This document shows positions 7,764-13,748 of a DNA stretch of 23,220 nt, in pieces (the stretch's first letter is position 1; each line of letters starts with the position of its first letter). The notes under the pieces are model-generated. The model worked only from the letters and a program-made list of their open reading frames with translations, made no database searches and was not told the origin of the DNA. The position numbers and the translations under genes are program-made. Source of the stretch: a virus; the IMG/VR virus record IMGVR_UViG_3300037963_002004, positions 809-24,028 of that record; one strand, given 5' to 3'.

Positions 7764-8289
7764 GGAAATCCGTGAAATCGTTGTGCCTGAGATTAACTCG
7801 GCTGTTGACTTGCCACAGGTTGCAATACCGCAAGCGCCACCAATAACTCTGGACATTGGTGTGCCGGTGATTGAGTTGCCGCACTTCAACCCCATGGACA
7901 TGGAGCCTGAGGTTGAGCCGCAGCCTGTGAAACCTGCAAGGCCAAAGCCTGCAGATCCCCCACCAGCTGCAAAACCGCCGCCGGTCAAGCTCCCCAAAAA
8001 AGAACCACCAGCAGCAACAGCACCAGCGCCAACAGAACAACCACCTGTCGAATCAAAGCCACTGACTCAACGCATTGTTGAGGCGATTCCAACCATTCCG
8101 CAAGCGGTCAACACTGCAGGGACATCAGCTATTGCTGTGTCAGCAGCCTTGGCAACCCCAATCCTGCTCAAAGCAATCAGGCCGGCGATAAAGAAGTTGG
8201 CGAAGAAACTTCAGCAGGCAATCGGCAAAAAACCGAAACCAGAAAGCGTCAGGGAGCGGCGGAAGTTCCAGAGGTCGTTACGGAAATAG
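7762..8289 (+). CDS. Pro-rich cyanophage virion-associated-type protein with C-terminal membrane helix
   Basis: Encodes 175 residues. The N-terminus is MEIREIVVPEINSAVDLPQV, with a further GVPVIELPHFNP segment. A long Pro/Ala/Lys linker follows (about residues 60-100). The C-terminal part has a hydrophobic helix at about residues 119-136 (SAIAVSAALATPILLKAI) and then a very basic tail (KKLAKKLQQAIGKKPK) ending ERRKFQRSLRK. From memory, cyanophage proteins annotated as structural share the MEIREI(T/V)VP start and the ALATPxLLK-basic end. This suggests a membrane-contacting virion or lysis-associated protein; the function is not known. The 3' end overlaps the leftward gene ending at 8249 by 41 bp. 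Confidence 0.76.
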   Translation: MEIREIVVPEINSAVDLPQVAIPQAPPITLDIGVPVIELPHFNPMDMEPEVEPQPVKPARPKPADPPPAAKPPPVKLPKKEPPAATAPAPTEQPPVESKPLTQRIVEAIPTIPQAVNTAGTSAIAVSAALATPILLKAIRPAIKKLAKKLQQAIGKKPKPESVRERRKFQRSLRK

Positions 8290-9046
8290 GATGGGTGTGG
8301 GGAAGGGGTTGGTGTGCCCGCACATCACGGCACACCTTTTCATAAGGGCTGCCCTTTGCAAAGCGGATGCCCTTCATCATCAGCTCCCCACAGTGCTTGA
8401 GTCTCGAGATCTCAAAGTCCAGCCGTTTATTGGCTAGCAACTGTTGCTGAAGTGCCAGCTGCGTATCCACTGCTTCTTTGCACCTGCGCTGCAGGCCCTG
8501 ATCTAGCGGGATGGTTGCCTGAATGGATAAACCCAGGTTCCAGTTGTGGTTGTCTTTCTGTCCAGTTCTTGTGTCCTTGAAAAACAGGACATCACCTGGG
8601 TTGTCCAGCCTGCCGTCATCATCTAAATCACTCAGGTCATAAACCGGGTCTGGGTAGCTGTATTCGTAAGGCAGGCCCCATGACTTGGTTCTGTTCAGGT
8701 ATGGCGTCACTGTCAGGGTCGGGCCTTGGCATTGGATGTTCCCGCCGTAGGTGTTGGTGATGGCGGAGCCTTGCAGGATCTGCACTGCCTGATTGGAGAC
8801 AGAGCCGCTGCTGGTTGCGGTTGGGCTTGCGGTTGCAGATATGCCGCCAACGTCTTGGGCGTTGACTGGTGTTGTGCTGATTATTCCGAGAAGGATGAAA
8901 CCGTATCCGTAACGCTTGTGATTTCTGTCACGCGTTGGATGGTTGTCACATTGGAAAGCCCTGGCCCTTTGAGGCTTTCGACGAACTGAAAGGCTTCTCC
9001 AGGCTTGACGATTGACCAGTTGGGCCGTTCTCCTAAAGAGGTCCAT
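8249..9046 (-). CDS. Exported cyanophage-type protein of unknown function (uncertain start)
   Basis: The frame opens with ATG at 9046 (265 residues). The convincing protein begins near residue 44, KRYGYGFILLGIISTTPVNA, a signal peptide with cleavage after NA. The 43 residues before it overlap the upstream gene out of frame by about 165 nt and contain no alternative ATG, GTG or TTG. The mature part is Ser/Thr-rich at first (GGISATASPTATSSGSVSNQ), then CQGPTLTVTPYL, a DLDDDG calcium-loop-like motif at residues 140-145, an amphipathic helix, and a Cys-containing end. From memory it matches a secreted-protein family of marine cyanomyoviruses. It is the last gene of a leftward unit. Either the long N-region is real or initiation is non-canonical. 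Confidence 0.75.
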   Translation of the reverse strand: MDLFRRTAQLVNRQAWRSLSVRRKPQRARAFQCDNHPTRDRNHKRYGYGFILLGIISTTPVNAQDVGGISATASPTATSSGSVSNQAVQILQGSAITNTYGGNIQCQGPTLTVTPYLNRTKSWGLPYEYSYPDPVYDLSDLDDDGRLDNPGDVLFFKDTRTGQKDNHNWNLGLSIQATIPLDQGLQRRCKEAVDTQLALQQQLLANKRLDFEISRLKHCGELMMKGIRFAKGSPYEKVCRDVRAHQPLPHTHPISVTTSGTSAAP

Positions 9047-9273
9047 CCGTTGACCGTTGTGTTGGAGACGGGGTTGATTGCACCGTCTGGAGCAATGTTC
9101 ACTCCGCTGGCACTGTATTCAAACCCCGTTGAATAGTTTTCACTGACGATTGTCTCAGTGACCTTGCTGGTTGTTTCTGTATGGCTGGACATTGTGCCCT
9201 GAGTGAACTGAGGCACCACAGGCACGGCGCAAGCTGCTGGCGCAGAAAGCAACAGCAGCAAAAGCCAACGCAT
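8881..9273 (-). CDS. Exported cyanophage-type protein of unknown function
   Basis: Encodes 130 residues from the ATG at 9273, preferred over the TTG one codon earlier because it overlaps the upstream stop as TGATG. The N-terminus MRWLLLLLLSAPAACA is a signal peptide with likely cleavage after ACA; the Cys is not in a good lipobox. The mature protein is Thr/Ser-rich and beta-like: PQFTQGTMSSHTETTSKVTE, a GFEYSASG segment, WTSLGERPNWSI, FQFVESLKGPGLSN, and a repetitive end (QRVTEITSVTDTVSSF). From memory, cyanomyoviruses carry a clear homologue with QFTQGSM, SHTETT and GPGLSN segments. It is the third gene of a four-gene leftward unit. No enzymatic motif is visible; an extracytoplasmic or virion role is likely. 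Confidence 0.8.
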   Translation of the reverse strand: MRWLLLLLLSAPAACAVPVVPQFTQGTMSSHTETTSKVTETIVSENYSTGFEYSASGVNIAPDGAINPVSNTTVNGWTSLGERPNWSIVKPGEAFQFVESLKGPGLSNVTTIQRVTEITSVTDTVSSFSE

Positions 9274-9764
9274 CAATCCACTTCAATGCTGAGGACGACT
9301 TGGCCAGTGGCAGTGGTTCCAGCGCCACCGGCTGTGATGGTCATTGCCCCATCTGATGCGATCGTTCCAGCCAAGCTCCCAGCCACACCGCCTGAAGTGG
9401 TCGTGGTGTTGCCAAGCATCGGCAGGCTGGTGACTACACCGCTGCTCACTGAGGTTGCCGTTGGGGTGGCATCACCTTCAATGTAGGACTCGCTGTAGCT
9501 GAAGGCGTCCCCTGCTGTTGTGATGCTGTAGGCACCTGGCGTATAACCCACAGCAGAACCAGCAGTGAGAGTCCCGAGGACAGGAGCAGTGTCCAGAGTG
9601 ACGTTGCTACCGCTGACAGAAAGAGTGCTGCCAATCCTTGAAGCTTGGGATGCAGCGCCATCAACTTGCAGTTGCACGGAGGACTGAATCTTGTGGGTGA
9701 TGTCTGCCTGGGCAGGCAATGCAGCCGCCAATGTGATTCCCAATACCAAAAGTGTGCGGGTCAT
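9273..9764 (-). CDS. Exported cyanophage-type protein of unknown function
   Basis: Encodes 163 residues. The signal peptide is MTRTLLVLGITLAAALPAQA with cleavage before DITHK. The mature protein is Gly/Ser/Thr-rich and beta-like, with ITHKIQSSVQLQVDGAASQA, a SRIGSTLSVSGSNV segment, FSYSES, SLPMLGNTTTTSGG and SLAGTI followed by an AGG-rich end (TITAGGAGTTATGQV). From memory this closely matches a conserved cyanomyovirus protein. It begins inside the stop of the holin-like gene (ATGA, 4-bp overlap) and ends with a one-base overlap to the next gene, so the set is translationally coupled. No catalytic motif is seen. Periplasmic, surface or virion location is inferred. Confidence 0.82.
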   Translation of the reverse strand: MTRTLLVLGITLAAALPAQADITHKIQSSVQLQVDGAASQASRIGSTLSVSGSNVTLDTAPVLGTLTAGSAVGYTPGAYSITTAGDAFSYSESYIEGDATPTATSVSSGVVTSLPMLGNTTTTSGGVAGSLAGTIASDGAMTITAGGAGTTATGQVVLSIEVD

Positions 9765-9982
9765 TTGATGCCAGCTTTGGTGTCTTTGTTGTCAACGATA
9801 GTCGGCTTCTTGTTGCCTCCTCCGTTGTTCTTGCGCTCAATGCCGAATGATGCCATTGCACCTGTGAGCAGTGATGCGACGAAGGTGTTGTCCATTTTCA
9901 TTTGAGGGAAGATCCCCAAATAAGAAGCAGTCAGCAGGGCAGCACTCCAAGCAAGGACCAAAGCCTTGACGACATCTGCCAT
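9761..9982 (-). CDS. Holin-like small membrane protein
   Basis: The frame extends to an ATG at 10027, but the ATG at 9982 has a strong Shine-Dalgarno sequence (AAGGAAGG, 7 nt upstream), giving 73 residues. The product starts MADVVKALVLAWSAALLTAS with a hydrophobic helix, then YLGIFPQMKMDNTFVASLLTGAMASFGIE, a second weaker hydrophobic segment, and a charged Gly/Lys-rich tail. Size, one or two membrane helices and a hydrophilic C-terminus fit a class II-like holin. A small cyanophage membrane protein family (TSYLGxxPQ...TFVAS) also matches from memory. It is the first gene of the leftward exported-protein unit and lies close to the anchored C39 peptidase gene on the other strand, which supports a lysis role. 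No direct proof. Confidence 0.6.
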   Translation of the reverse strand: MADVVKALVLAWSAALLTASYLGIFPQMKMDNTFVASLLTGAMASFGIERKNNGGGNKKPTIVDNKDTKAGIK

Positions 9983-9988
9983 ACAGAT

Positions 9989-9996
9989 GCCTTCCT
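9989..9996 (-). promoter_or_regulatory. Strong ribosome binding site that sets the holin-like start
   Basis: On the minus strand AAGGAAGG lies 7 nt before the ATG at 9982. Most genes in this window lack a visible Shine-Dalgarno site, so this one favours 9982 over 10027 as the start. Confidence 0.6.
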
Positions 9997-10069
9997 TTTC
10001 GTGGTTGTCTTCTGGTGTTTCTGCCATGGCGCAACAGAGCTACTCTTTAAGGGTAACTAGGCCAAGCCA

Positions 10070-10243
10070 ATGCTTCTAATCCTCAAGCCTTTGGTCATGA
10101 CTATGTGGCGCTCAAGGGCGTTTAAAGAGTTGATTGTGGCGATGTTGGAAAAGATTGTCACCCGCACTGACAACGATTTGGATGACCTTGCTGTGAAGCA
10201 CCTGAAGGATTTGCTGTTGCCTGACACACGAGTTGAAAAGTGA
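10070..10243 (+). CDS. Small conserved cyanophage protein, 57 residues
   Basis: Encodes MLLILKPLVMTMWRSRAFKE, then LIVAMLEKIVTRTDNDLDDLAVKHLKDLLL and a short polar end. From memory this matches a tiny cyanophage family (LLLxKPxxxTxxRSxAFKxLVxxLL...TDNxxDD) of unknown function. It is entirely helical with an amphipathic N-terminus. It ends directly against the GTG start of the C39 peptidase gene (TGA followed by GTG, no gap), so it is probably co-translated with it. Location next to the peptidase and the holin-like gene suggests the lysis region; this is inference. Confidence 0.75.
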   Translation: MLLILKPLVMTMWRSRAFKELIVAMLEKIVTRTDNDLDDLAVKHLKDLLLPDTRVEK

Positions 10244-10993
10244 GTGGCGTCCGGCATCATCCAAGTGACCTTGCTGGTGATGGCCATGGGCCTGGCCCTA
10301 CTGCCGTTCTTTCAGTTTTTCCGTGGTACGCCCCACCAGCTGGCTGCAATTAAACAACTTGAGGAGTCAATGCCGCCGGAACTACTGGAGGAGCACGAGG
10401 CTGACTGGTTTCAGGCTTGGAAAGAAAGCGGATATGACCAGCAGATCTACATGCCTTACTTCAGGCAGCTCGACAACAAGACCGGCACTGGCTACAGGGA
10501 GTGCTTTTCAAGTGCGGCTGCCATGGTGGCGGCGTTTTACAAGAAGGTTCGTACAGATGATGAGTACAACCAGATCCGTGCCAAGTACGGAGACACCACA
10601 TCAGTAGAGGCACAGCTGGCGGCGTTGCGAAGCCTTGGCCTGCAGGCTGAGTTCCGGAAGGATGGTGATGCTGACATGGTTGAGCTTGAGCTTGAGGCTG
10701 GGAGGCCAGTCTTGGTCGGTTGGTTGCATGCGGGGAACATGCTCCTCGGGGAGCCACCGATGTGTAATGGGATGGGCTGTGGCCATTGGAGCGTGATCAG
10801 TGGCTATGCAGGCAAGAACAGCAGTGATCCAGAGTGGATCATGCAAGACCCCCTCGGTTACCCAGAGATGGAAAAGGGTGGCCACTCCAATCCACACCTA
10901 GGGCGCAATGTGCGGGTCAGGCAGGCTGCGTTTTACCAGCGGTGGCAGGCAGAAGGGCCGAAGACTGGTTGGGTGATTTTGGTGAATCAGTGA
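10244..10993 (+). CDS. Membrane-anchored C39-type cysteine peptidase, candidate lysis enzyme
   Basis: Encodes 249 residues from a GTG that abuts the preceding stop. An N-terminal hydrophobic helix (about residues 5-26, IIQVTLLVMAMGLALLPFFQFF) could act as a signal anchor. The catalytic region resembles the papain-like C39/C39_2 family: Cys87 in GYRECFSSAAAMV, His181 in CGHWSVISGY, and Asp202 in IMQDPLGYPE, in the right order for a Cys-His-Asp triad. The middle (TSVEAQLAALRSLGLQAEF, GRPVLVGWLHAG) is also family-typical. C39-like proteins in phages are often annotated as cell-wall hydrolases, but the substrate here is not proven. The anchor would suit an export-dependent endolysin activated at lysis. 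Upstream is a 57-residue gene; downstream is a dCTP deaminase-family gene. Confidence 0.82.
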   Translation: MASGIIQVTLLVMAMGLALLPFFQFFRGTPHQLAAIKQLEESMPPELLEEHEADWFQAWKESGYDQQIYMPYFRQLDNKTGTGYRECFSSAAAMVAAFYKKVRTDDEYNQIRAKYGDTTSVEAQLAALRSLGLQAEFRKDGDADMVELELEAGRPVLVGWLHAGNMLLGEPPMCNGMGCGHWSVISGYAGKNSSDPEWIMQDPLGYPEMEKGGHSNPHLGRNVRVRQAAFYQRWQAEGPKTGWVILVNQ

Positions 10994-11026
10994 AGTCTCA
11001 GTAGGATTATTTTTTGCGTCCAACGG

Positions 11027-11545
11027 ATGGCGGTTTTGTGTGATTGGGAGATCAAGGCCAGGTGCCGGCAAAGCCAGATGGTCGTCCCATTCAATGAAGA
11101 CTTGCTGAACCCAGCCAGCTTGGATCTGCGCTTGGGCGATCACTTGATGATTGAAAGCATCTACAGCTCTGAACTGGTGCGTATCAACATTGCAGACAGG
11201 ACAGAAGATGACCCGTTCATGCTTCAGTCCGGCGAGTTTTGCCTGGCTGAAACACTTGAGCTGTTTAACCTGCCCGACGACATCAGCAGTCAATTTGTAC
11301 TCAAATCAAGCCGTGCAAGATCTGGTCTTAATCACTTGCTTGCTGGCTGGTGCGACCCAGGTTGGCACGGATCACGGTTGACGCTGGAGCTGAAGAATGA
11401 AAGGCTGCACCATGCAATCCCCTTATTCCCTGGACTGAAGATTGGACAGATGGTGTTCCATGCAATGTCCAACACGCCAATGAAAAGCTATCGGGAAACA
11501 GGCCACTACAACAATCATCTGACCGTGATGCCCAACGTGGCGTAG
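11027..11545 (+). CDS. dcd: dCTP deaminase / dUTPase family enzyme
   Basis: Encodes 172 residues with the trimeric dUTPase/dCTP deaminase fold: NPASLDLRLGD (residues 28-38), LKSSRARSGL (92-101), AGWCDPGWHGSRLTLELKN (106-124, with Glu121 at the usual catalytic position), LKIGQMVFHAM (137-147), and a C-terminal SYRETGHYNN. Length fits the deaminase branch rather than classical dUTPases. It would convert dCTP to dUTP, feeding dTMP synthesis and shifting the pool away from cytosine. Many marine cyanophages and their hosts carry it for nucleotide supply. The enzyme is cytoplasmic. It might be bifunctional (deaminase plus dUTPase), which sequence alone cannot settle. Confidence 0.88.
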   Translation: MAVLCDWEIKARCRQSQMVVPFNEDLLNPASLDLRLGDHLMIESIYSSELVRINIADRTEDDPFMLQSGEFCLAETLELFNLPDDISSQFVLKSSRARSGLNHLLAGWCDPGWHGSRLTLELKNERLHHAIPLFPGLKIGQMVFHAMSNTPMKSYRETGHYNNHLTVMPNVA

Positions 11546-11597
11546 CTGCGATTTGCTGGCTATAGGTGGGCAAATCCTGCAGCTGCTGGAGGTTCTG

Positions 11598-11813
11598 ATG
11601 GGCTGGGCCGATTGGATGGTTGTTGAACAAACGCTTGAAGAGGAGTTGCAGCTTGAGAAGACAGTGCGTGAAATCAAAAGCTGTGACGACAAGCAAGCCC
11701 TGATGAACCTGTGTGTGGCCATGGCTCAGCAGAACTGGCATCACGCCAAGATGTTGCGACAGGCTGTGAATCACATCGCGTCAATGGACTCCGCCTTGAT
11801 GCCTGGTGACTAG
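11598..11813 (+). CDS. Small helical hypothetical protein, 71 residues
   Basis: The ATG at 11598 is preferred over an upstream TTG (11553) because GGAGG lies 5 nt before it, one of the few good Shine-Dalgarno sites here. The product MGWADWMVVEQTLEEELQLE is followed by TVREIKSCDDKQALMNLCVAMAQQNWHHAKMLRQAVNHIASMD, an acidic, fully helical protein with a conserved-looking QNWHHAKMLRQAV core. It resembles short helical proteins of cyanobacteria and their phages that I cannot name. It ends convergently towards the leftward gene at 11911; its stop codon lies inside an 8-bp inverted repeat. Confidence 0.74.
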   Translation: MGWADWMVVEQTLEEELQLEKTVREIKSCDDKQALMNLCVAMAQQNWHHAKMLRQAVNHIASMDSALMPGD

Positions 11814-11905
11814 GATCTGTGTCTCATCCTTTTTTAAGGGCGAGGACAAGTGACCTGCAGCGGATCAGGTGTGAGGGGCGTAAGGCGCGCGAGCCTGTCC
11901 TAGTC
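11808..11905. repeat. Inverted repeat bracketing the convergent intergenic region; possible structured RNA or terminator
   Basis: GACTAGGA (11808-11815) is exactly complementary to TCCTAGTC (11898-11905). Inside are a hairpin ACCTG/CAGGT (11853-11857 with 11866-11870) and a short AGGC/GCCT hairpin (11883-11886 with 11893-11896). A competing pairing also exists: AGGACA (11843-11848) with TGTCCT (11896-11901) uses the same 3' strand as the outer stem, so two folds exclude each other. The region lies between convergent genes, so a bidirectional terminator is the simplest reading; a small RNA is the alternative. Confidence 0.4.
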
Positions 11906-11910
11906 CGCAA

Positions 11911-12066
11911 TCATTTCTTGATGGTTGCACGGTGCAACCTGAGGCAGGACTCAAAGTGCCATTGGGCTTGCCAATCGTTTTTGAAGTAGCGAGTCATGCC
12001 TGCGTGGGTTACTTCCCACTGCTGGATACCGTCTTTCCAGACTTGCTTGATGGTTGGTTTAGTCAT
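11911..12066 (-). CDS. Small basic hypothetical protein, 51 residues
   Basis: From the ATG at 12066: MTKPTIKQVWKDGIQQWEVT, then HAGMTRYFKNDWQAQWHFESCLRLHRATIKK. The frame stays open to a GTG at 12108, but the shorter form reads as the natural protein. It is basic and Trp-rich with a predicted beta-hairpin plus helix. It is the last leftward gene of the early block, 86 bp beyond the end of the SSB gene. I do not recognise the family; size and charge would suit nucleic-acid binding. The last codons contain the inverted repeat GGTTGCA/TGCAACC (11923-11939). Confidence 0.6.
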   Translation of the reverse strand: MTKPTIKQVWKDGIQQWEVTHAGMTRYFKNDWQAQWHFESCLRLHRATIKK

Positions 12067-12152
12067 GGTTGGTTGGGGACTTACACGAAGCACACAGCGC
12101 GGCACCACCCGCAGCAGTTGTTTCCAACCTGCTTAGCTTGATGCCCCGATTA

Positions 12153-12473
12153 TCAGAACTCTTCGTCGTCAGCCTTCTTGGGTGTGGCTGGCAGCGTGAA
12201 GTCAGACACATTTAGCTGCAGGCTGTAACCCTTGCCGCCATCTTTGCGGTCATACTCTTGCAGCTTGCCCTGGCCACAGACGGTGATCTTGTCGCCTTTG
12301 TGCATGTACTGCATGACGGTGTCAGCCCGCTTGCCCCAGACTTGGCAGTTGATCCAAGTGGTTTCATCCTTGCCGGTGCGTGTGGCGAGGCTGAAGTTGG
12401 CGACCTGTGAACTGGTGGTTTCCTTGAGTTCTGGGTCTCTGCCGATGTTGCCGTGTGCGGTGATGTTGAGCAT
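12153..12473 (-). CDS. ssb: Single-stranded DNA-binding protein (SSB)
   Basis: Encodes 106 residues: an OB fold starting MLNITAHGNIGRDPELKETT, then VANFSLATRTGKDETTWINCQVWGKRADTV, KGDKITVCGQGKLQEYDRKDG, and a short acidic tail ending ADDEEF that mimics the protein-interaction tip of bacterial SSBs (DDDIPF). It is shorter than host SSB (about 120-180 residues) because the linker is nearly absent. It coats ssDNA during replication and works with the ERF annealing protein encoded just upstream. Its start overlaps the stop of the 55-residue ribbon-helix-helix-like gene (TAATG). Identification is confident. Confidence 0.93.
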   Translation of the reverse strand: MLNITAHGNIGRDPELKETTSSQVANFSLATRTGKDETTWINCQVWGKRADTVMQYMHKGDKITVCGQGKLQEYDRKDGGKGYSLQLNVSDFTLPATPKKADDEEF

Positions 12474-12640
12474 TACTTTCCGTTGAAAAACTTGCTGAGA
12501 ATGATTTTGAGAGCTTGGTTTTGGTTGTAGTTGCGTGAATCCATGAAGTGGCGCAACTTGTCGGCTAGCTGATCGTCAAGCCGCACCTGAAAGAAGTTTT
12601 TGCGCCGCTTGAGGTCAGCTTCAGCTTGTGACTGTGGCAT
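12473..12640 (-). CDS. Small ribbon-helix-helix-like protein, 55 residues
   Basis: Encodes MPQSQAEADLKRRKNFFQVR, then LDDQLADKLRHFMDSRNYNQNQALKIILSKFFNGK. The pattern, a short beta strand (NFFQVRLDD) followed by a helix (DQLADKLRHFMDSR) and a second helix (QNQALKIILSKFF), is that of Arc/CopG ribbon-helix-helix DNA-binding proteins, with the polar strand residues that contact bases. It could be a repressor of early genes. It lies between the ERF gene (3 bp upstream) and ssb (one-base overlap), so it is co-expressed with recombination genes. The fold call is from pattern only. Confidence 0.78.
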   Translation of the reverse strand: MPQSQAEADLKRRKNFFQVRLDDQLADKLRHFMDSRNYNQNQALKIILSKFFNGK

Positions 12641-12643
12641 TGA

Positions 12644-13309
12644 TTAGGCAGTGATTTCGTTCATGGCATTTTGAAGGAAAGTGCGATGTGCGTAGGTTTG
12701 GATCTTGTCTTTGACAAGCCCCTCGGGATAGTTGAACTCTTTGCGGAACCGTTTGATTAGCTCTTGCTTGTGGTCTGCTTTGAGTTCCTTGATGACACCA
12801 TGGAGCAGCTCCTTTTCGCCATCCTTCATTGGGTCATTAGGCTTGGGCTCTGCTGCTGGCGCTGCATCTGCAGGTTTTGCTGATTCAGCTTTGCGGGCAG
12901 GACGGCTGACCTTTTTCTCTTGCTGCAGCTCAAGATCAAGGTTGCCATCCGTGTCCATATCGGCGCAGAGGCCAAGGATGCTGAGGATGGCGTAGCGCCG
13001 TTGGTAGGTGCAGCTTCCGCCCCAGTCATGGAGTGGATTGCGGCCTTGCCCAATGATCATGGGCACACGGCTGATGCACTCTTCACCGCTGGTATGGACC
13101 AGCTTAGTGATGAGGAGTGGGTTGGCCCCTTCGCCTTCAGCAGGCTCAAAGGTTTGCATGATGACGAGCCCAGCCTTGCTTAGCGGTGGTGTCACGGTGG
13201 ACAACACACCGCCAAGGTCTGCGTACTTGCCGTATTGAGCTTTGGAGTCTTTGGAGATTGATGGGACTTCCTTGTGGAAGGCCACCAATGCTTTAACGAG
13301 TTCAGACAT
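12644..13309 (-). CDS. erf: ERF-family single-strand annealing recombinase
   Basis: The ATG at 13309 gives 221 residues; an upstream frame extension to 13411 lies over the rusA gene and reads as a shadow. The N-terminal ERF domain is typical: LVKALVAFHKEVPSISKDSK, then YGKYADLGGVLSTVTPPLSKAGLVIMQTFE, and DWGGSCTYQRRYAILSILGLCADMDTDGN. A Lys/Ala/Pro linker (about residues 125-160) and a C-terminal helical part follow. ERF proteins anneal complementary single strands, as in P22. Here it is encoded with SSB, RusA and a PD-(D/E)XK nuclease in one leftward block, a complete recombination set. The start lies 8 bp inside the end of rusA. A copy of the palindromic regulatory element lies about 260 bp upstream. 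Confidence 0.92.
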   Translation of the reverse strand: MSELVKALVAFHKEVPSISKDSKAQYGKYADLGGVLSTVTPPLSKAGLVIMQTFEPAEGEGANPLLITKLVHTSGEECISRVPMIIGQGRNPLHDWGGSCTYQRRYAILSILGLCADMDTDGNLDLELQQEKKVSRPARKAESAKPADAAPAAEPKPNDPMKDGEKELLHGVIKELKADHKQELIKRFRKEFNYPEGLVKDKIQTYAHRTFLQNAMNEITA

Positions 13310-13748
13310 CAATGGTGGTGATGGTGATGAGGGCGCCTGGTGACTCACTGGCAGTGGCATAACGGCGTTCAGCATTGATGCTGAAAACCTGTGAATCGTC
13401 GTCGTATGCAATGCCTGTCAGTGCATCGCAAACAGCTCTACAGAGCTTGTCCAGATCCCCGATGCGTGTGACGCAATGCTGTGGAGCACTGCCCTTGAGT
13501 TCACCATTGGCACGGAAGTGAGCTTTCGGCCTGGCAAAAACAAAGGTCAACGTCAACGACACGGGTAGTTTGGCATGCCATTGCTCAGGTTGCAACCTGC
13601 GGGCACAGCTGGCAACAACCTTCCTCCACGGATCTACGGCGGCTGAGCTTTCCCCGAGGATTGCCCTTCCTTTGATGTAGCGGTGGACTTTCTTGCTGCC
13701 CTGGGGCGCTGGTTTGCCTGTGGCGTAGAAGGTGTAGCTATTGGACAC
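13302..13748 (-). CDS. rusA: RusA-family Holliday junction resolvase
   Basis: Encodes 148 residues. The N-terminus SYTFYATGKPAPQGSKKVHR and the conserved acidic core RIGDLDKLCRAVCDALTGIAYDDDSQV match the RusA family (D-x-D-(N/K)-L-x-K ... D-x-L-x-G-x-x-Y-x-D-D-x-Q-V), with the acidic residues that bind metal for symmetric junction cleavage. RusA enzymes resolve recombination intermediates and branched DNA before packaging. The gene overlaps the upstream small gene by about 115 nt in another frame and overlaps the ERF gene start by 8 nt. A copy of the palindromic regulatory element lies within it at 13570-13595. Confidence 0.93.
   Translation of the reverse strand: MSNSYTFYATGKPAPQGSKKVHRYIKGRAILGESSAAVDPWRKVVASCARRLQPEQWHAKLPVSLTLTFVFARPKAHFRANGELKGSAPQHCVTRIGDLDKLCRAVCDALTGIAYDDDSQVFSINAERRYATASESPGALITITTIDV
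13567..13595 (-). promoter_or_regulatory. Palindromic operator/promoter-like element inside rusA (copy 1 of 4)
   Basis: On the minus strand TTGCAA, 8 bp, ATGGCATGCCAA (13570-13581). The -35-like hexamer lies in a 12-bp palindrome AGGTTGCAACCT (13587-13598). The -10 position reads CAAACT, a weak match. It points towards the ERF, ribbon-helix-helix and ssb genes, whose first start is about 260 bp downstream. It could be an internal promoter or an operator at a distance. Confidence 0.45.

Noticed and set aside
7764-7997. N-terminal extension of the leftward frame that ends at 7449
   Set aside because: It is Gly/Ser/Met-rich and mirrors the Pro-rich gene on the other strand. The ATG at 7763 begins the protein-like part.
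8881-9046. Rz/Rz1-type embedded spanin genes
   Set aside because: The overlap geometry is suggestive, but neither product has a good lipobox and the inner protein has a cleavable signal peptide rather than a spanin layout.
12067-12152. Tiny leftward frame with a C-x-x-C motif ending in the start of the 51-residue gene
   Set aside because: Only a TTG start giving about 22 residues, no ribosome binding site, too short to support.
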